Part shown: positions 28,854 through 37,598 of the stretch, piece after piece
How the letters are laid out: each line of letters starts with the position of its first letter
Numbering within the stretch: the stretch's first letter is position 1
Program-made: the position numbers and the translations under genes
Assembly (NCBI GenBank): GCA_901457705.2
Contig: LR590083.2
Span: forward strand, 3,286,597 to 3,350,596
Length of the DNA stretch: 64,000 bases
Source of the DNA: Beijerinckiaceae bacterium RH AL1
GTDB taxonomy: Bacteria; Pseudomonadota; Alphaproteobacteria; Rhizobiales; Beijerinckiaceae
Reading direction: 5' to 3'
Notes under the pieces: model-generated
The model's input: the letters and a program-made list of their open reading frames with translations, nothing else
What the model was told of the DNA's origin: nothing
Database searches by the model: none

Positions 28854-29179
28854 ATGAAGCCGCTCATCTTCGTCGGTCGTACACGCAAAGACTTGCAAGC
28901 CTTTCCGCTCGATGCGCGTCGGGATATCGGCTTTCAGCTCGATCGCATTCAACGAGGACGCGATCCGTCCGACTGGAGCCGATGACGACCATCGGGACGG
29001 GCGTGCGCGAGATCAGGTATCGCGACGCGACAGGCGCGTTTCGCGTCATCTACGTCGCGAGGTTCGAAGAGGCGATCTACGTGCTCCACGCCTTTCAGAA
29101 AAAGTCACAGCAAACGTCGAAGCGCGACATCATGATCGCGCAGCAGCGCCTGCGTGCGATTACAGAGCGCGACGAATGA
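28854..29179 (+). pseudogene. RelE/HigB-type toxin (phage gp49-like), frameshifted
   Basis: ATG 28854 has a strong GGAGG five bases upstream. Its frame gives 43 residues typical of gp49-like toxins (FVGRTRKDLQAFPLDARRDI, then QRGRDPSDWSR) and stops at 28983. The remaining domain continues in the next frame from 28982: TIGTGVREIRYRDATGAFRV and LHAFQKKSQQT. Inserting one C in the CC at 28979-28980 joins the parts as DWSPMTTIGTGVREI, the usual family sequence, for a total of 108 aa. Such toxins are ribosome-dependent mRNA interferases. The partner antitoxin follows immediately and is also frameshifted. Confidence 0.8.
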
Positions 29180-29453
29180 GTGGAACCCAAACGTTTGCCA
29201 ACGTGTGGGACGCGCTCGAGGACTCGCCCGAGGCGGCCGCCCATATGCGCCTGCGCTCGGAGCTGATGATCGTTCTCCAGGATGCGATCGAGCGCTGGCA
29301 GATGCCGCCGGCCGATGCGGCCGCTCGGCTCGCGATCAACGCCTTGCGGTCGACGATCTGACTGAAGGGCGGTTCTCGCGCTTCAGCCTCGACGAGCTGG
29401 TCGGCCTCGCCGGACGCGCAAACGTCAGGATCGAGGTCAAGGCGGCGGAGTGA
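29176..29453 (+). pseudogene. XRE-type antitoxin partner of the gp49-like toxin, frameshifted
   Basis: ATG 29176 overlaps the toxin stop by four bases. The first 61 residues (through MPPADAAARLAIN) match the N-terminal half of the Xre/HigA-type antitoxins paired with gp49 toxins. The expected C-terminal half, VDDLTEGRFSRFSLDELVGL and IEVKAAE, is in the next frame. One added C in the CC at 29342-29343 restores AARLAINALAVDDLTEG and a 92-aa protein. Both members of the pair are therefore broken as sequenced. The following 138 bases up to 29591 hold no gene. Confidence 0.75.
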
Positions 29454-29591
29454 GCACGCCGTTCGTCGCGGCTATGACGGCGACATAGGACCTGTAGTTT
29501 GAGAACGGATGACTTCCGGCGGCAGAAAGCGGCTTTTAGACCCCGCTGCGAGCGGCCGTCTTCAGCGAGTGGGAGAAGACGAAGGGCGCCC

Positions 29592-31001
29592 TCAATACGG
29601 CCCGCCCCAGCCGCGGCGCGGCGGGGGGCCGTCGTCGTCGTCGTCGCCGCGGGGGAAGGGCGGATAGTGGGCGCCGTAGCGCGGCGGCAGGTCGTAGAGC
29701 GGGACGCCGGGGGGCACCGTGTCGCCGACGCGCGGGCCGCGCTCGGCGTACTCGGCGGGCGGCGGGCCCTCGTGCCAGACCGGCGCCACCGTGCGCGGGC
29801 GCCGCGGGCGGTCGGCGCGCGGGCCGCGGTCGCCAGGGAAGCCTCGGTCGCCCTGGTAGCCGCGGTCGCCCGCAAAGCCGCGGTCGTCCTGGTAGGCGCG
29901 ATCGCGTTGGTCGAGATCGGCGACGTCCGGCGGCGGGGCGCGGCGGACGGTGCGGCGCGGGGCGTGCGGACGCGGGGCGCGCTCGGTGATCTTGGTGTCG
30001 GGCGCCGGCACGCGGGCGTCGGTCGGCGCCGGCTTGTCGGGACGCGCCTTGGCGGCCTCGACGGCCTTCATCGCCGCGTCCTTCGCGGCGTCGGCCTTGG
30101 CCGCCTCCGCCTTCGCGGCCTCGACGCGGGCGGCGGCGCGCCGCGCCGCCTCGGCCTGCGCAGCCTCCTTCGCGGCCTTCTTCGCGGCCTCCTTGGCCGC
30201 CTCCCTGTCGGCCGCGATCTTTTCCGCCTTGGCCCTCGCCGCGTCGGCCGCCGCCTGCCGGGCGGCCTCGCGCTTCTCGGCCTCGGCTTTCGCCGCGGCC
30301 TGCCGCTCCTGCTCGCGCTGCGCCGCCGCCTGGCGGGCCGCCTCGCGCTTCTCCGCCTCGGCCTTCGCGGCGGCCTGCCGCGCGGCCTCGCGTTTTGCCG
30401 CCTCGGCCTCCGCGGCCTGGCGGCGCTCGGCCTCAGCCTTTGCGGCGGCCTGGCGCGCTTCTTCGCGCTTCGCGGCTTCGACCCGTGCCGCCTCTTTCGC
30501 CGCCGCCTGGCGCTCCGCCTCGCGCTTCGCGGCCTCGGCGCGCGCCGCCTCCCTGGCGGCCTCCTTCGCGGCCTGCGCCTGCCTGGCCGCTTCCTGCGCC
30601 GCCGCGCGACGCGCGGAGTCCGCCTTCGCGGCCTCCTGCCGCTCGGCCTCGCGCCTGTCCGCCACGGCCTTCGCCGCTTCGGCCTTCGCCTTGGCGGCTT
30701 CCGCCTTGGCGGCCTCGCGCTTGGCGGCCTCCGCCTTGTCGGCCTCGGCCTTCGCCGCCTTGGCCTTGATGCGATCGAGGCGGCGCTGCTCGTCCGGGCT
30801 CAGCGCGTCGACGCGGTTGCCCTCCTCCTTCACGCCCTGCCGGGCCTTCGGCAGGTGCGAGGGGTCGAGCACCTCGTCGCCCTTGGCCGGCGGGCTGCTG
30901 GATTGCGCCTCCGCCGGCTTGTCCGGCGGCGACTGGGCGAAAGCGGGGGCGAGGGCGCCGAAAGCGAGGGCGGCCGAGACGGCCAGAAGGGACGCGCGCA
31001 T
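29592..31001 (-). CDS. Secreted Ala/Lys/Glu-rich helical protein with GDRG repeats
   Basis: A 469-aa exported protein of unknown function. A signal peptide (MRASLLAVSAALAFGALAPA, cleavage near FAQ) precedes a linker. About 240 residues (about 75-320) follow, built almost only of Ala, Lys, Glu, Arg and Gln in units such as EAAKREAARQAAAKAEAEK, predicted as one long charged helix. The C-terminal third is Pro/Arg/Gly/Asp-rich with DDRGFAGDRGYQGDRGFPGD repeats, then acidic GDDDDDG and WGGPY at the end. TolA-like periplasmic spacers share the helix style, but there is no TonB/TolA C-terminal domain. Domain searches will be dominated by composition bias. Confidence 0.8.
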   Translation of the reverse strand: MRASLLAVSAALAFGALAPAFAQSPPDKPAEAQSSSPPAKGDEVLDPSHLPKARQGVKEEGNRVDALSPDEQRRLDRIKAKAAKAEADKAEAAKREAAKAEAAKAKAEAAKAVADRREAERQEAAKADSARRAAAQEAARQAQAAKEAAREAARAEAAKREAERQAAAKEAARVEAAKREEARQAAAKAEAERRQAAEAEAAKREAARQAAAKAEAEKREAARQAAAQREQERQAAAKAEAEKREAARQAAADAARAKAEKIAADREAAKEAAKKAAKEAAQAEAARRAAARVEAAKAEAAKADAAKDAAMKAVEAAKARPDKPAPTDARVPAPDTKITERAPRPHAPRRTVRRAPPPDVADLDQRDRAYQDDRGFAGDRGYQGDRGFPGDRGPRADRPRRPRTVAPVWHEGPPPAEYAERGPRVGDTVPPGVPLYDLPPRYGAHYPPFPRGDDDDDGPPPRRGWGGPY

Positions 31002-31125
31002 CTAAAGCTCCGAGCGCGGCAGCCCGGTCCTGGGCTCGCGCCTTCGTTCTTAGTAAACGCGCGTTCGCCGCCGCCGTCCAACGCCGCGACCAACCAAATA
31101 GTCTCATGGCTTTGGAGATGGCAGA

Positions 31126-31455
31126 TCAGAGCCCGATGACATCACGGAGCGCGGCTTCGAGCCGGTGCATCGTTTCGTCCTCAAGACGCCCTATGCGCCG
31201 CCCGAGATCGCTGCGGCGGACCGTGACCACCTTCTCGGCCTGCAACTGGCAGCGGACGCGCAGGCCGTTGGCCGCGCTCGGCGCGACGTCGATGCGCAGC
31301 CGCCCGGCTCCCTCGACAGTCCGATGCGTGAAGGCGCAGAGTAGGACGCTGTCGGTGCTGGCAAAATCGTCGCTCTGGATGACGACCCAGGGCCGCGGCT
31401 TGCTCGTGTAGGCGCCTTTGACCGCGAGGAGGACGATGGCCTGGCGTTCAATCAA
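31126..31455 (-). CDS. PemK/MazF-like mRNA interferase toxin
   Basis: A 109-aa toxin of the CcdB/MazF/PemK fold. It shows the N-terminal basic motif KPRPWVVIQSD, VLLCAFTH, and the C-terminal VRRSDLGRRIGRL helix region. Family members cut mRNA when the antitoxin is degraded. Its start overlaps the upstream antitoxin gene by eight bases, the usual antitoxin-first order. Unlike the gp49 locus 2 kb away, both genes are intact. A chromosomal stabilising or phage-response role is possible. Confidence 0.85.
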   Translation of the reverse strand: MIERQAIVLLAVKGAYTSKPRPWVVIQSDDFASTDSVLLCAFTHRTVEGAGRLRIDVAPSAANGLRVRCQLQAEKVVTVRRSDLGRRIGRLEDETMHRLEAALRDVIGL

Positions 31456-31690
31456 AAAGCCAAGCCTGCGCGCGCATGGCGTCGTCGAGCGTCGCCTCGG
31501 CGTCCGGCGACGCCGCGACGAGGCGGCTCTGGCGCTCAGCCTCGCGGCGCCGCGCCTGCCTTACGAAGCCGGCCATCAGCTCGCGCATCGCCTCGCTCGG
31601 CGTCGCGTTCTGCGCGCGGGCAGCTTCCGCGAAATCGTGCTTGAGCTGGGCATCGAGGCGAAGCTGGAGGACGGTGGTGACGCGCGGCAT
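31448..31690 (-). CDS. Ribbon-helix-helix-type antitoxin of the PemK-like toxin
   Basis: An 80-aa protein whose N-terminus, RVTTVLQLRLDAQLKHDFAE, resembles a ribbon-helix-helix DNA-binding strand and helix, followed by ATPSEAMRELMAGFV. The C-terminal half is charged and would wrap the toxin. It overlaps the toxin gene by eight bases and is probably autoregulatory with it. Assignment rests on the fold-like pattern plus the toxin next door. Confidence 0.8.
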   Translation of the reverse strand: MPRVTTVLQLRLDAQLKHDFAEAARAQNATPSEAMRELMAGFVRQARRREAERQSRLVAASPDAEATLDDAMRAQAWLFD

Positions 31691-31826
31691 GGCGAAGGCT
31701 CGGTGTGGTGAGCATTTGTAGGGCTAAACCGTAGAGATGGCGAGGCAGGGTCCCAGCAGCGGCCTCGATCTTGCCCGGCTTCCCGTCCGCGCCTAAGAGC
31801 ACGCGTCGCCCGCCGCCGAGACCCCC

Positions 31827-33062
<1,236 letters not shown>

Positions 33063-33073
33063 CCGGTCAAGAC

Positions 33074-34231
33074 ATGGATGACTTACCGGGGGGCTCGCTA
33101 CGCCGCTGGCTCGCGAGCTTCCGGCCGGCTGCAACGAGCGTCAGCCGCACCGAGCAGCTGCGCGGCGCGGCGGGCGCGCTCGTCGGCATTCTGCTCACCG
33201 GTCTCGTCAGCGCGCGCGTGGTCGGCACCGGTGCGGCGCTGCCGGCGCTGATCGCGCCGATGGGCGCCTCGGCCGTGCTGCTGTTCGCGGTGCCGGCGAG
33301 CCCGCTCGCGCAGCCGTGGTCGATCATCGGCGGCAATCTCGTCGCCTCGCTCGTCGGCGTCGCCGCGGCGCGCCTCGTGCCGGACCCGCTGCTGGCGGCG
33401 CCGCTCGCCGCCGGCGTCGCGGTGGCGCTGATGTTCGCGCTGCGCTGCGTGCATCCGCCGAGCGGCGCTGTGGCGCTCACCGCCGTGCTCGGCGGCCCAG
33501 CGATCTCGGCGCTCGGCTTTTCCTTCGTGGTCGCGCCGGTCCTGCTCAATTCGCTGATCATCGCGTCGGTGGCGCTGGCCTTCAACAACGCGACGCGGCG
33601 GCGCTACCCGCACGCGCAGGTCGCGGGGCCGGCGGCGACGCGCGGCGGCCTGTCCTTCACGCCGGCCGACCTCGACGCCGTGCTGGCGCGGCGCGACGAG
33701 GTCATCGACATCGCCCGCCCCGACATCGAGGAGCTCTTCAAGGCCGCCGAGATGGAGGCGTTCCGCCGCCGCTTCGGCGACGTCACCTGCGCGCAGGTGA
33801 TGGCGCGCGAGCCGGTCTCGGTCGAATGGGGCACGCCGCTCGCCGAGGCGTGGGCATTGATGCGCAAGCGCCGCCTGCGCGCGCTGCCCGTCACCGACAA
33901 GGGCCGGCGCGTGCTCGGGCTCGTCGAGGACATCGATTTCCTGCGCGACCTCGACGTGCACAGCTACCGCGGCCTCGCCCCGCGCTTCCGCCGCCTGATG
34001 CACCCGCGCGACGAGGATTTCCCCGGCACGCCTGAGGTGGTGGGCCAGATCATGACCCGCAACGTGCCCACGGCGACGGCCGCCACCAACGTTGTCGACC
34101 TTGTGCCGCTGCTCGCCGACGCCGGCCGCCGCCACGTGCCGATCGTCGACGACGCGCGCAAGCTGATCGGCACCGTTGCGCAAAGCGACCTCATCGCCGC
34201 GCTCTACAAGACGAGCCTGACGGGGTCGTAG
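33074..34231 (+). CDS. HPP-family membrane protein with tandem CBS domains
   Basis: A 385-aa protein. The N-terminal HPP domain (about residues 20-175) has four hydrophobic segments with the PMGASAVLLFAVP, SPLAQPWSIIGGN and name-giving RCVHPPSGAVAL motifs. Two CBS domains (about 240-375) follow: VMAREPVSVEWGTPLAEAW with LPVTDKGRRVLGLVEDID, and IMTRNVPTATA with VPIVDDARKLIGTVAQSDLI. HPP proteins have been linked to nitrite transport in plastids and cyanobacteria; CBS pairs sense adenine nucleotides. The substrate here is unknown. Confidence 0.9.
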   Translation: MDDLPGGSLRRWLASFRPAATSVSRTEQLRGAAGALVGILLTGLVSARVVGTGAALPALIAPMGASAVLLFAVPASPLAQPWSIIGGNLVASLVGVAAARLVPDPLLAAPLAAGVAVALMFALRCVHPPSGAVALTAVLGGPAISALGFSFVVAPVLLNSLIIASVALAFNNATRRRYPHAQVAGPAATRGGLSFTPADLDAVLARRDEVIDIARPDIEELFKAAEMEAFRRRFGDVTCAQVMAREPVSVEWGTPLAEAWALMRKRRLRALPVTDKGRRVLGLVEDIDFLRDLDVHSYRGLAPRFRRLMHPRDEDFPGTPEVVGQIMTRNVPTATAATNVVDLVPLLADAGRRHVPIVDDARKLIGTVAQSDLIAALYKTSLTGS

Positions 34232-34257
34232 AAACGTCCCGCATGCAACGCTGTAAA

Positions 34258-34539
34258 TCAGTCGCAGTTGGTGCGCTTCACCGTGTCGGAGCCGGCGGCG
34301 TCCTCGTGCGTCACGGTCTTCGACGAGCAGCCGTGGTCGCGATCGCGGACGCCGGCGACGCCGCCGACGGTGCCGGTCGCAGCGCCCACCGCGCCCCCGA
34401 CGACGCCGCCGACCGGGCCGGCCGCACGATCGCCGGCCGCCGCGCCTTCCTCGGCGCCGCGCACCGTGCCCTGGGCCATCGCGGTGGCCGGGGCGAGCGC
34501 GAGCAGCGAGACGGCGATGAGCGCGTGTTTGAATGCCAT
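34258..34539 (-). CDS. Small secreted glycine-zipper protein
   Basis: A 93-aa protein with a signal peptide (MAFKHALIAVSLLALAPATA, cleavage after AMA) and a Gly/Ala-rich middle (VGGVVGGAVGAATGTVGGVA) in glycine-zipper style. A short polar tail with two Cys (HGCSSKT, RTNCD) ends it. Similar small proteins are common in Rhizobiales and are thought to sit in the periplasm or outer membrane; no function is known. Confidence 0.7.
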   Translation of the reverse strand: MAFKHALIAVSLLALAPATAMAQGTVRGAEEGAAAGDRAAGPVGGVVGGAVGAATGTVGGVAGVRDRDHGCSSKTVTHEDAAGSDTVKRTNCD

Positions 34540-34635
34540 GGGGTGTCCTCCTTCGACTTACGAAGCGGTCCCAACGGGCGACAAGCTGAGGTGTTCCCGG
34601 CGTTCCGCCGCCTACGACCAACGCGCGAGGGACGG

Positions 34636-35466
34636 CTACCCGCGGTTCGCCAGCACGAAGCAGGCGCCACCGGCCCGCTGCAGGCGGCCGCACAGGGAAT
34701 CCGCCTCGCCGCGGGTGCCGCGCTCGATCTGCACGATGAAGCGCGGCACGACGATGCCGGAGACGCGCTTGTGCACGACGCGCGTCTGGAGCCCGCCCAG
34801 AATGCCTGAGAAGCGGCTGCGCACCTGCGCGTACTCGCTGACCGCCTTGTCGCGCGCGGGGCTGCCGATGAGGATCACCGCCCAGGGCTTTGCCGGCGCG
34901 CTCGGCGTCGCCGCGCCGCCGGCGCTGGCGTGCACGTCGGGCTCGCGCGCGGCGATCGCGGCGTAGCGCGTGCAGTCGAAATGCTCGTCCGCCCGCAGCG
35001 CCGGCGCCGGCTTCGCCCGCCAGTCCGCCGCCTCGTGGCCGGTGATCGCCAGCACGTAGTCGAGCGTCTCCTGCGGCAGGTCTGCCTGGCCGGCGAGCCA
35101 GCGCGTCACCCGCCCCGCCCCCGCATTGTAGGCCGCCGCTGCGAGGCCGAGGTTGCCGAAGGTCGCGCGCAGGTCTTCGAGGAAGCTCGCGGAGTGCTGC
35201 AGCGCCGCGGGCGCGGCGAAGGGATCGGTGAGCCCGCGCTCGGCCGCCGTCGCCGGCATGAACTGCGCCACCCCCTGCGCCCCCGCGGGGCTCAGCGCGC
35301 GGGCGTGAAACCGGCTTTCGCGCCAGATCAGCCGCGTGAAGAACGGGGCGGGGAGGTTGTGGTCGCGCGCCGCCGCCTCGATCGTCGCGCAGAGGGCGAC
35401 GGCCGGCGGGGCCTGCGCGGCGTGGGCGTGGGCGGTGAGGGCGAGGAGCGCGGCGAGGGCGAGCAT
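34636..35466 (-). CDS. Lytic transglycosylase (SLT family) with SPOR-like C-terminal domain
   Basis: A 276-aa periplasmic enzyme that cleaves peptidoglycan glycan strands. A short signal peptide (MLALAALLALTAHAHA) precedes the SLT domain, with the catalytic Glu in LIWRESRFH, then SPAGAQGVAQFMPATA and AAAYNAGAGRV. The last 80 residues (WAVILIG, FIVQIERGTRGEADSLCGRL) look like a peptidoglycan-binding SPOR domain. ATG 35466 is assigned from the signal peptide. A repeat pair lies immediately upstream. Confidence 0.88.
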   Translation of the reverse strand: MLALAALLALTAHAHAAQAPPAVALCATIEAAARDHNLPAPFFTRLIWRESRFHARALSPAGAQGVAQFMPATAAERGLTDPFAAPAALQHSASFLEDLRATFGNLGLAAAAYNAGAGRVTRWLAGQADLPQETLDYVLAITGHEAADWRAKPAPALRADEHFDCTRYAAIAAREPDVHASAGGAATPSAPAKPWAVILIGSPARDKAVSEYAQVRSRFSGILGGLQTRVVHKRVSGIVVPRFIVQIERGTRGEADSLCGRLQRAGGACFVLANRG

Positions 35467-35488
35467 GGCCGAGAGGACGAGCGCCCCT

Positions 35489-35638
35489 CCTTCTCCCGCC
35501 TGCGGGAGAAGGTGGCCCCGCGAAGCGGGGTCGGATGAGCGGACTCGCCGCCTCTCGACCCTCCGTAGCCCGAAGCGGCACGATCCCTCATCCGACCCGA
35601 CTTCGTCGGGCCACCTTCTCCCGCAAGCGGGAGAAGGA
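35489..35638. repeat. Inverted pair of the CTCCCGC palindromic repeat
   Basis: Two facing half-units separated by about 45 bp, with the same asymmetry as at 3496-3931: the left half carries CCCCGCGAAGCGGGG, the right half CCCGACTTCGTCGGG. It lies between two leftward genes. Confidence 0.85.
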
Positions 35639-35663
35639 AGGGCTGTGCGTCGTCCCCCGCCGC

Positions 35664-36845
35664 TCATCGCGTCGGCCAGGTCCAGCTCGGCGAGGAGAAG
35701 GCGTCGGCGTCCATCACGCGGGTCGCGCCGAGCTCCTTTTCCAGCGTGATCGTCCGGCAGGCCTCCTCGGCGTCGAGCGCGGCGACGAGCGCGCCGGCGT
35801 GCGAGACCACGATGATCTGCGTGCGCGCGGCCGCCTTGGCGATCAGCCGGGCGAGCGGCGCGAGCAAGTCCGGATGCAGGCTCGTCTCGGGCTCGTTCAG
35901 CACCATGAGCCCGGGCGGGCGCGGCGACAGCAGGGCGGCGGCGAGCATCAGGTAGCGCAGCGTCCCGTCCGACAGCTCGGCGGCGCGCAGCGGGCGCAGC
36001 AGGCCGTGCTGGCGCATCTCGAGCGCGAAGAAGCCGTCGCGCGCCTCGACCGCGATGGTCGCGCCGGCGAAGGCGTCGGCGATCGTGGCTGCGAGGTCCT
36101 CGGCGCGGCCGATCTCGATGATGGTCTGGATCGCCGCGGCGAGGTCGGCGCCGTCGCCGGACAGGACCGGGGTGAAGGTGCCGACCTGTGGGCGACGGGC
36201 GGGCGCTTCGGAATCGGTTCGGAGGTGATCGTAGAAGCGCCAGCCGCGCATCGTCTCGCGCAGCTGCAACAACTCCGGCGCGCCGTCGGGGTCGGCGCAG
36301 AAGGTCATCATCGAGTCCTGCCGGGCGAGGTCGTCGGCGACCTGACGCCAGGCGCCCTTGCCGTTGCGGATGCGCACGCTCGCGCGGTCGCGGCGGGCGA
36401 ACTCGTTGGCGCGGGCGAGGCGCTCGCCGGTCCATACGCTCTCGACCTTGATCTCGGGATCGCGGCCGAACATCGTCGCCTCGCCCGGCGGCCGCTGGTC
36501 CGGCTGCGGCAGGCCGAGGTCGATCGCGTAGCCGTACGCCTCGGACGAGAAGCCGAGCTTGAGGGCGACCGGCGCCTTGCGCACGACGCCCTGCACCGGC
36601 ACGGTCCCCTCGCGCATGCCGCGCGAAAAGCTTTCCGGGCCGGCCCACAGCGTCGAGCTCAGCCCGCCCTCGGCCGCCAGCGACTGGATGATGCGCCCCT
36701 GCGCGATGTCGGCGAGCAGGCGCAGCGCGCGATAGAGGCTCGACTTGCCGCTGCCGTTAGCGCCGGTCACCACCGTGAGGGGCGCCAGCGCGAGGCAGAT
36801 GTCGCGGAACGAGCGGTAGCCGGCTATGGCCAGGCGCGTGATCAA
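35664..36845 (-). CDS. RecF/OLD-like AAA ATPase
   Basis: A 393-aa SMC/ABC-class ATPase. The N-terminus reads ITRLAIAGYRSFRDI, then Walker A VTGANGSGKSSLYR. Near the C-terminus are the signature LSDGTLRYLMLAAALL, Walker B LMVLNEPETSLHPDLL and the switch VVSHAGALV. The middle is a coiled-coil-free lid of unknown role. No TOPRIM nuclease domain is fused, and no partner nuclease gene is adjacent, so this is not an obvious Gabija or OLD system. It is divergent from the PAQR gene with a 46-bp gap. Confidence 0.85.
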   Translation of the reverse strand: MITRLAIAGYRSFRDICLALAPLTVVTGANGSGKSSLYRALRLLADIAQGRIIQSLAAEGGLSSTLWAGPESFSRGMREGTVPVQGVVRKAPVALKLGFSSEAYGYAIDLGLPQPDQRPPGEATMFGRDPEIKVESVWTGERLARANEFARRDRASVRIRNGKGAWRQVADDLARQDSMMTFCADPDGAPELLQLRETMRGWRFYDHLRTDSEAPARRPQVGTFTPVLSGDGADLAAAIQTIIEIGRAEDLAATIADAFAGATIAVEARDGFFALEMRQHGLLRPLRAAELSDGTLRYLMLAAALLSPRPPGLMVLNEPETSLHPDLLAPLARLIAKAAARTQIIVVSHAGALVAALDAEEACRTITLEKELGATRVMDADAFSSPSWTWPTR

Positions 36846-36891
36846 GAAATTCGGCCTTGTTTCGAACAGATGGGCGGGTGTCTATCAGAGC

Positions 36892-37557
36892 ATGATGACA
36901 CGGATCAGCATGCCGTCGCCCTACCCTTCCGAAGCGGCGCGACGCGCCGATCTCGTGGTCCACATCGTCGGCCTCGCCTTCGCGATCGTCGGCGGCACGG
37001 TGCTCGTCGCGCTCACCGCCGCCAACACGCCCGGGCGCGTCGTGGCGATCGCCGTCTACACGGCCGGCATGGTCGCGATGCTGTCCTTCTCGCTCGCCTA
37101 CAATTTTTCGGGCGAGCGCTGCCGCCCGATCCTGCAGCGGCTCGACCATTCCGGCATCTTCCTGATGATCGCCGGCTCCTACACGCCGTTCACGACCGTC
37201 GTGCTCGCCGGCGCCTGGGCCTGGGGCATGACGATCGCCGTCTGGTCGATCGCCGCGCTCGGCATCCTTGGCAAGATCTTCGTGCCGCAGATGCCGCATT
37301 CCATCTGGGTCGCGCTCTATCTCGCGATGGGCTGGGTCATCGTCGTGGCGCTGCAGCCGATCGTCGAGGGGCTGGCGTGGCCGGCGCTGGTGCTGCTGGG
37401 GCTCGGCGGGCTGATCTACTCGGTCGGCGTGATCTTCCACGTCAACGACGAGCGCATCGCCTTCGGCAAGCCGCTGTGGCACGGCCACGTCGTCGCGGCG
37501 GCGGGGCTGCACTGGGTGGCGGTGCTGATCGGCACCGTGCTGCCGGCGGGGCCGTGA
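36892..37557 (+). CDS. Hemolysin III/PAQR family membrane protein
   Basis: A 221-aa protein with seven hydrophobic segments and the PAQR metal-site motifs: SLAYNFS in helix 2, LDHSGIFLMIAGSYTPF in helix 3, and LWHGHVVAAAGLHW in the last helix (two conserved His). Eukaryotic relatives are ceramidase-like receptors; the bacterial function is unclear. The start is placed at ATG 36892; other in-frame ATGs at 36826, 36895 and 36910 are possible, and the ribosome-binding site is weak. Confidence 0.88.
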   Translation: MMTRISMPSPYPSEAARRADLVVHIVGLAFAIVGGTVLVALTAANTPGRVVAIAVYTAGMVAMLSFSLAYNFSGERCRPILQRLDHSGIFLMIAGSYTPFTTVVLAGAWAWGMTIAVWSIAALGILGKIFVPQMPHSIWVALYLAMGWVIVVALQPIVEGLAWPALVLLGLGGLIYSVGVIFHVNDERIAFGKPLWHGHVVAAAGLHWVAVLIGTVLPAGP

Positions 37558-37598
37558 GCGAATTTGGCCGCTCGGCCCCGGCGCGCTATACACTCAGG

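Noticed and set aside
35664-36845. The RecF-like ATPase as a Gabija or OLD defence gene.
   Set aside because: No TOPRIM domain and no adjacent UvrD-like helicase or other partner; neighbours are ordinary housekeeping genes.
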